Positions 56,691 to 64,000 of a stretch of DNA of 64,000 bases are shown in pieces; position 1 is the stretch's first letter, and each line of letters begins with the position of its first letter. The DNA comes from Eudorina sp. 2006-703-Eu-15. Lineage: Eukaryota; Chlorophyta; Chlorophyceae; Chlamydomonadales; Volvocaceae. Made by a program: the position numbers and the translations under genes. The notes below the pieces were generated by a model that worked only from the letters and a program-made list of their open reading frames with translations, ran no database searches and had not been told where the DNA came from. Location of the stretch: assembly GCA_003117195.1 (NCBI GenBank), contig BDSI01000050.1, forward strand, positions 434,001 through 498,000, given 5' to 3'.

Positions 56691-59600
56691 AGAAAAAAGA
56701 AACCCCAGAACGACAACCGGACGCCGGCGGGGCATCGCCTGCGATTGAGTGTGGCTGCCTTGTGGTGCTGTTGCTGCTGACGTGGCTGCTTGATCCCCCG
56801 GGCATCTCTCTTCCATCCCCTCCATCGGGCCCAGTTCTGGTTCTCCTGGCTCCTGCTCCTTCCTCCAAGCAGTCGGACTTGTGACTGTGGGGCAGGTGAC
56901 GGGGCTCATGTGCGGCTCATGCGGAGCGGGGCCAAGTCCAGATCCCTCCGTGGACCCTCCGAGGACTTGCTGTGAACAGGGATGCACGGACAGATGGACA
57001 CACATTCGGATGGACAGACGGACGGACGGACGGACCATAGGTCGTGCTTGGGGGCCGCAGATGTCGGAGGACGGTGGTTCACAGCTCTCCGATCGGAGGA
57101 CGAATTTTGCCGTCTGGCAGCCGTGGGCCGGCAGGGCGGGTGGGTCTGTAGGGGGCCCCGCGGCTGGGACTGGGACTGGGGGGGCAGCCGGGCGGCCCCG
57201 GCCCCCTGGAAGGCCCTGCCGCGAACCTCTGGCGGCGTGTTACGTGTTGGTTGTTTTTCAGGTACGTCTTTCCGTCTTGAACTCCGATACGGCCAATAAA
57301 GGAGCCACAGCTGCGCCCGCGTCTGTCGCGGGGCCGTGAACGAACCTGGGCAGCGTCACTGGCCGCATATGCGCGTCACTGGCCGCACCTGCGCGTCACT
57401 GGCCACACCTGCGCGTCACTGGCCACACCTGCGCGTCACTGGCCGCACCTGCGCCTGGCGCAGCGCGGCGGCGATGGACGCAGCGTGCGGCAACGGAGTA
57501 TTCATTGTCCTTGACTTTGTTGTTTGGTCGGGGCCCCGAGGGGCGAGGGACAGATCACTGGGTGTCGCTCATAAGGATCGGTCGGGGCTGGCCAGGGTCG
57601 GTCAGAGACCCAGGAGCGCGGGGACGTGGGGGTGGCAAGGGCGGGGCGGGGAGGGGCTTGCGCGTCGCAGGCGGGCAGGCGGAGGGCTGGGAAGGGTGGG
57701 AGTGACTTGGGCTCTCGCTTCATCGGTGCGCTTCTAATGGGGTTCTAGTGGGGCGTGCTTTTCCGGGGGGCAGGGGGCGCCCCGCGCGGGGGCGGGGGGA
57801 GCGGTGGCGACAGCACGTCGCAGTAATGCGGCCACGGATGAAGGCAACCCCATGGCGCGTGTTAGCGGGGGTTTATAGGAAATTGGTAGACATATTTATA
57901 CTGAACGGGGGGGCTGTAGGTGCCATTAGGGGGGTCTGTGGGCTTGTAGCCGCCGCCACGGCGCGAGCCCTCGTTCCTTGGGGAGCTGCACGTGCGCTTG
58001 GGCTGTCGGGCGACGGCCGGTCTACGCATTCACACGGTAGTCCTGTTGGCGCCGGCAGGAGCAGAGAAGGAGCAGCGAAACCCTCCATCCCCTTGAAGCA
58101 GCAATCTACCCGGTCAGGCCTCGGGTCGTGGCCTCCCCTGATGAATACTAATTATGTTGACAACAGTGGATGACCCGCGTCGCAGTGGCCCCCTCGGGTC
58201 GGGGCACCGGCGACAGCCTCAGCCTCCTCGCTGCCCACGCACATTCCTGGTAAATAACTGAAGATATTGGCGGCAATGTTTTTTATCGGTTGTGGTTTGT
58301 GTCCTCACAAGTACCCACACGGCGGGGTGTTGGTGCTGTCACGCGCCATCCATTTTTCTGTTGCTGTCCGTTACGTGGTTTTGGTTACGGTTTTGGTAGT
58401 AGGATGTACATGTACGACGATGACGCGCATCTGGACGCGCTCCATCTGCGCGACGCAGTGCGCTTCCTGTCGACCGAGTTTTAAACAGTTTTTTTGGAGG
58501 AGAGCTTTGCGGAGGAGGAGCGCATGCTTGCAACCAATGCACTGAGCTCGTCATCGGGTGCCGTCACCTGAGCTGGCGGACCCTGGGTACGACGACCCTG
58601 GGTACGACGTTCGTACTCAACGCGACCGTCCATTTCCAAGCCCCGTGCCATCAGGGCCCCCCTGCGCCGGTAGGCAACTGCGTTCCCGTGGTCTGGGTGG
58701 TGCCCCTGGAGAGCCTCAAGGGCCACGGGAGGGGGTCCGTCCCTGGAGTCGTCCCTCTCCTCGTGACGCCTCCCCGGCCAGCCCGGCGCGCCCATTCCAG
58801 GCGCCTTTATTTTCATGGCATGCTGTGTAATGAGACGGTGCTGCAAGGTGCTGTGTTACTGCTACCGCTGATGCCAGCAAGGTGCTGTCTTACTGCATGT
58901 GGTGATGATGGGCTGCGTGCGGGTGGGGTGTGGGTCAAACATGTGAGACCGCATATGCCGCTAAAGTCAGGCCAGCAGGCCAGGTGCAAGCCGTTGGGTG
59001 GGAGGAGGTGGAGAACAGGTGCAAGGTAGATGGAGGGTAAATGTCATAGCCAGGGCATCGGTCGTGTGGCGAACTGAGGAAGGCTGCGGAGTGCGGACGG
59101 GCTGGCTTGGGGTGCTGGTACAGCACTGTGATAGGGGGGACCGGCTAAGTGGAATGATGGAGAAGAAGTGGCGTTGGTCGCATGCGGCGACCGCCGGCGT
59201 TGATGTCTCCGGTGGTGCTGTCCCTGCTCCGGCGCTTCGGTCCTCCCCCACATACGTAGAGTTGTCTGTCTCTGTGGGGTGCCCCTGAAGGATCGATGGC
59301 CGTGATACTCGATGGGCGTGATAAGAGGGGCGGGACCTGTATGGGCACCGGTGCCGGGGTGGTGCCACGCGGCCCCCTGGCTGCGCTGCAGTCAACTGTG
59401 ACGGAGGGGGGGGAGTTACGGCCGGCGACCCCACGGCTCGCGGGGGGGGGGGTACGTGTATCGCCCACCGGTTACGGAGGGGCGACTTTCGGAGGGGGCC
59501 TACCGGGGGGGAGATCAGGTCGGCGCTTCCCCGCGGCGCGCGGCATGGCTGGGTGTTGTGCCGCCACGGCTGTCGCGATCGCGATCGGCCACAGTTGGGG

Positions 59601-61861
59601 GGAGGCACCGACTGCTGCCGAATCGGGTCAGAGCTGCTCATGCCGTGATGAGGAACCCGTCCCCCCCCTCATTATGGGGTTGCAAGCGCTCGGATAGGGC
59701 TCGAGGGCGCTTAGCGAGAAGCCCGCCCTGAACCACCCAGGCCCAAGATACTTATCGGTAGGTCTCGGGGGTGTTTGGAAGGAGGACCCACCCGGCCCAG
59801 CCCAGGTGCGGGTGCGGTCTCGGCACTCGGGCGTGTGCGGTGTCAGTGCCGAGGACGGGTAGGACATACGGGCTGGGGCGCCGCCGCAGCAGCAGCGCCG
59901 CGTCAAGAAGCCAGGCCCTCAGCTTTGAGGGATGACGGGCTTAAGGGCGGCGGGTACTACGGCCCGTCGTGGCTTCCCACTGTTGGACGCCCAGCAGGGC
60001 CTTCTCAAGGCGTCCAGGGCGCCGGGAACCCGGGGCTGGTTTCCCCGTGGGTGCTCACCGTCGTCGTCGTCGCGGTGACGGCACCGGTGAAGCGGCAATA
60101 ACCTAAGGGCCTGGGACGGAGAGCAGGAACCGCTTTCTTATTCTGATAGCGGCGGACCTCGTGGCCATGGGTGTACGTGCGGCGGATAGATCACGGCGTA
60201 CATGCTGTCTGTCTCTTGGACGGAGTGAGGGGGCGCGGGATCGGATTTCTGGCGGGGCGAGGGCGAGGGCGTGGAGGCGATCCGGACAGCCGTTGCGTTG
60301 GGGCTCCACGGAGGCGCTGCATTTGTGCGCTGCATGTGTCTATCCCTGACGGGCTGTGGGACACATCCTCACAGGGCCCCGAAGCCTATCCACTGTACTG
60401 TAACGGTACTATTATATCCTGACGTGCTGACGTCATCCTGGAGCCCATCGCGGCGTCATCGTGCGGCCCTGTGTACGATTGTGTACGACGACGCGCTGAC
60501 GCTGCCTATGCGCCGACTCCGCGGCACAACCCGGAATCTGAGCAGCTGATCCCCAGACAACACGGCCAACGGGGGGCGTCAACCGCGTCAACGCCCCAAG
60601 CAGGCACCGTCTGAATCGCCGGCTGACCAGGCACAATACGGCACATCGCGTGCCATCTGACTCCACACGTCAAGCCGAACCCAATGCGGCTCCGCATCAC
60701 AGTTTGCGTTGCGACACCTCATTGCCCCCTAAAGGTGGTAATGATAATGGTTACTTGGGCTCAAGACCCGACAAGGAAGGAACAGCCCGCGGGAACCTAA
60801 AGTTGCGCACCATCCAGGTCACCATTACCTGGGACACATGTCCTGCCCGCCTGAGAACACACCACCCAGATGGCACCTGCAGGCTGGGCCGCGAAGGCTC
60901 AGGGGGTTCGCCCGAGTGTCAACTTACCCCTGGGTCTCGAGCCAGGTATCGTCGCGCTATTTGTGAATCCATTGCGAATCACCGGGTTTGAGGGGCAGGC
61001 GAGGCGCAGGGGTTTCAGCAGCGAGCCTGCCGGGCATCGCGCCAAACGCGCCCACGGAAATGGTGCAAAAGTGACACATACTGTACGCCGAATGCCAGCT
61101 GCTTGCGTAAAGAGCGTGAACTTGTAAATGTGTTTCCCAATACCAAGAAACTCTGTCGTCCTGCGCTACTGAGCCGGAGTGCACGGTACGGGAACCAAGT
61201 CACGCAAAACCCTCGCCAGGGATTTTTTCGGAGCGAATAAGCGAAATTCAGTAGGTGGAATTCATCAGGCTATTGTGTGAAGAGATTGATGATCCAGCCG
61301 CTCTCCATACTTCCGGACTCTCACGAAAGGTAGCGAAGCAAATGAAAGTTAGACTAAGAAAATTTGCGCCAACTAGGTTGCATGCCATTTCGCCCGTGTA
61401 TGTTGCGACTGGGCGAGTTGCCCTCTGAGCAAAATCCCGTCTCGTACGTTTTGGCGCGCAGACACGGAAGCTGCAAAACAATTGGGAGTGCCCCATACTG
61501 TCATCATCCTAGAAGCTTGGTTTGTATTTAGTAAGTATACTGAGGTCCACGCCCTCCGAAAACGGCGTTTACAACCGGCAAGATGGCCATCTGTCAGGGA
61601 CTGCCGCATGAGGGCGAGGTCAAACTCTAGCCGGAGAGAGTTTGGTCATAGGAATATCAGGAAGCTAACTGTGGCAGCACTGGGAGGAGAGGATGCGGCG
61701 CGCATCTCCACCGCGGGAGCCCGGTGTTGGCGCAGAGGCCGGCAAAGTAGGTGTTGGCAGAGCGCTGCTCTGACGCAAAATTGCAGAGTGTCTGATTATT
61801 GTTGAAATTCTTTTTGTCCGTCCAGGTGCCAGCGCGGACAGGACTGCGCACTATTCAGGCC
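56691..61861. other. Large intergenic region, no gene recognised
   Basis: It is G-rich on the plus strand, with GGAC repeats (57020-57035), a five-copy 20-bp repeat at 57355-57454, and TGTAA at 58826-58830, 60399 and 61125. Short frames such as 58290-58484 (LDALHLRDAVRFLSTEF) or 59296-59697 show no consistent splice partners. An unrecognised gene cannot be excluded. Confidence 0.4.
57355..57454 (+). repeat. 20-bp tandem repeat, five copies
   Basis: The unit is GTCACTGGCCGCACCTGCGC, with a few substitutions (CATATG in the first copy, CACACC in the middle ones). It lies outside any recognised gene. Confidence 0.85.
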
Positions 61862-64000
61862 ATGCCCAATAAGCGGCCGGCTGTCCCTGGTGCTGAAGCC
61901 GATCACAACATCGGGAGCCCTTTATTTCCTCGTGATCTCGACCAACTACGCGGTTTGCTCGGCTCGCCGCTCCCATCCTTGCACAGTCCCCCGCTCTTTC
62001 AGCCATCGCCTCGACGCAACATGCTCACCTCGCCAGCACGCCCGGCCAATCAGCGCCCAAACGTGCATCGCAACGACGGCATGGACACCCTCGCCTCCTT
62101 CTTTCCGCCTTCTCCTGCGCTCTCAAGACCTTTTTTCAGCCCTACGATCGCGGGCGCAAACGCCCTCTTCGACACCCCCACAAACAGGGCTTTGGGCGTT
62201 CCGCTTCCTGGCGAAGTTTTCACACCCACTCCCCGCAAGGCCAGCGCCTGCGATCATAACGCAGTGCTCATGCAGGATGGCGCAAGTGGGCCAAACGCGC
62301 CCCTGCCGGGGCCGCCGCGCCCGAGCTCAGCCCCGGCAGCCGGTGTGGCGGAACAGCTGGAGGGACCCAGCGGCGGCAGCGGCAGCGGCAGCGGCGGCCC
62401 CGCGGTGCCGGTCAACGCCTCCTCCTCCTCTGGTGGTGTAAGTCTCACGTGCACCGAGCAGCTGGAGGCACTGGCGCTGCGTGGTCAGGCGCACAAAGCG
62501 TCGGCGCGCGGCCTCATGTTGGTACGTGCTTCCGCTGCTGGGCCGTTGGCTCTCCCCCTGGTGTTCGCTCTCCTGTGAAGTTTGGGCGGGATCTGTTGCG
62601 CGCCATTGAAGGTTGGGTTCCCACCCAATTAGGTTCGGATCTTAAGATATTGAGAAATTGGTGGTTTCTTTTCTAAACACAAACACACCCCTCTTGTTAA
62701 ACACACAGCACGACAACCAGTTCCACCCGCCCCGCGCATACCTCCCGGTTGCACCGAATCGTGCCTGCTGGGGCCCTGCATTCCCCTAGACCCGTTCTGA
62801 ACAGACTGCCTGCCCAAGGCTCGGAAACCCAAATCGAAAACGAACCCAATAGTGCGTGCCGGTCACCGCAGGGGCATTCCTCAGCGCCGTCCCCCAACTG
62901 ACCGGCTGGGTTCGCCCGGCTGGATGTGTCGGGGCGGTTTCTTCTTAACCCCAATTGACGCCGATGGCGGCCGTGCACCTTGACCCGCAGGGAAGTGAGA
63001 GCGCCTTCGTCTATGCACAGAGTCACGCCGGCGGAGCGGCCTTGCCGGGTCTGAATATGCGGTTCGCGCCGGGGCCCCCCTTCGCGCCATTGCTGGGCAG
63101 CACCGGCTCCGGGCCGCCCATATTCGGCGACGGCTGTGGCGACGGCGCCAACGGCAGCATCGGCGGTGCCGGCGGCGGCTTCTACGGCGGCTTGGGGGCT
63201 GGCGCCGGCTTGCAGCTGAACGTCAAGGATATGTTGCTCTCGAACGAGGACGAGGGCGGCTTGCTGCCCTCAGTGACGTCCTTTGGCCTTGGCGGCCTGG
63301 GCATGGGCTTGGGTCTGAACCGGCCGCGCAGTCGATATCTGGACTTCTGCTCCACGCCATGCAACGCTGCTGGCGGCGGCGGCAGCAGTGCCCCGGACGG
63401 CGACGCCGGCAGGGACGGCGGCGGCGATGCGGGCCGCCACGGCAACGGACAAATGCAGCTCAGTGGTGGCCATGCGGAGGGCTGTTCGGGTTCCGTTGAG
63501 GGTCGCGGCTTTCTTGGGGACGGCGGCCTCGGCGAATTGCCGCTGCCGGCGCCGCTGCTGCCGCCGTTGCCGCTGCTGCCACCCGGCATGTTGGGCGGTG
63601 ATGGCGGCGGCTTGGAAGCGCCGTCGCCGAAGTCTCTGGAGGGGAAGCAACATAAGCCGTTTGTGTCGTACGTGAGTCGCTATGGATTGGATCGATTTGA
63701 ACCGCCATTGATATTGGAGCGCCTTGTTTCTGTTCAGGCGGGGCCGCAGGAGCGCGAAATCAACACACTGCTGCGTGCTGCTGAGTGCGATGTTTTAGGT
63801 CGGGCGGGTTTTCTCGCTAAGAACACACACACGCCCTACGCCTTTGGACGCATCCCCCCCAAACCTTTACCCCAGCCCAAATGAAGTTCTCCCCCGCGGC
63901 CCTTCACGTGCTATCCTGCCCGGCCTCCCCTGTGGCCCGAAACCATCGCCCGCAAAACTGGACACCACCATCAACCGCAGCAGCCGTCCTCCAACGAGGA
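61862..64000 (+). CDS. Ser/Pro- and Gly-rich protein, 3' end beyond the window
   Basis: The first exon runs 61862-62521 (possible non-coding start at the acceptor near 61826) and ends in phase 0 at a GTACGT donor. The second runs 62991-63671 and ends at a GTGAGT donor. A third may start at 63739 (GPQEREINTLLRAAECDVL). The N-terminus (MPNKRPAVPGAEAD) is followed by many SP/TP sites: LFPRDLDQLRGLLGSP, FFPPSPALSRPFFSP, LFDTPTNRALGVP, VFTPTPRK. These could be targets of proline-directed kinases. The second exon is Gly-rich, with RSRYLDFCSTPCN. A nuclear regulatory protein is possible, but no DNA-binding or catalytic domain lies in the visible part, so I leave it unnamed. Confidence 0.6.

Overview
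The window looks like nuclear DNA of a volvocine green alga (Chlamydomonas/Volvox type). It is GC-rich and full of GT/CA, (GTGTGC)n and other tandem repeats. Genes are cut into many short exons with GT-AG introns, likely polyadenylation signals are TGTAA, and several products are secreted proline-rich proteins with lectin modules. All gene models were built by hand from splice consensus, reading phase and protein pattern. For every intact model the exon lengths sum to a multiple of three. No tRNA, rRNA or CRISPR array was seen. || Layout. 0.2-4.5 kb (-): a secreted modular proline-rich wall/matrix-type gene with two apparent one-base frame breaks; its second intron holds a long hairpin. 7.2-10.6 kb (+): a 3,442-bp DNA transposon with inverted ends, a 9-bp target duplication and a spliced gene whose product has a THAP-like zinc motif. 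It sits in the upstream region of the next gene. 10.9-13.4 kb and 18.4-20.9 kb (+): two paralogous single-pass membrane proteins (B1, B2) with homologous upstream regions, a near-identical 3' coding part and a shared 3'-UTR element. 24.0-28.8 kb (+): a seven-exon SRR1-domain gene with a 1.3-kb 18-bp minisatellite in intron 4. 30.2-36.9 kb (-): a secreted protein of alternating SUEL lectin modules and proline-rich linkers, enlarged by a 3-kb tandem duplication that cut one lectin exon. 39.4-43.7 kb (-): a ten-exon L-threonine aldolase. 45.5-51.9 kb (-): a nine-exon, probably organelle-targeted, helical-repeat-like protein with only phase-0 introns. 52.6-56.7 kb (+): an eight-exon signal-peptide, single-span membrane protein of unknown family. 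61.9 kb to the edge (+): the start of a Ser/Pro- and Gly-rich protein. || How the genes fit together. The secreted and membrane genes are typical of an alga investing in an extracellular matrix. Phase-1 introns around every module of the lectin and proline-rich genes allow modules to be duplicated or skipped without frame loss, and the lectin gene shows such an event in progress. The aldolase, SRR1 and helical-repeat genes are unrelated neighbours. || The strongest new observation is the transposon at 7197-10638. The upstream region of the paralogous gene B2 supplies a matching empty site.
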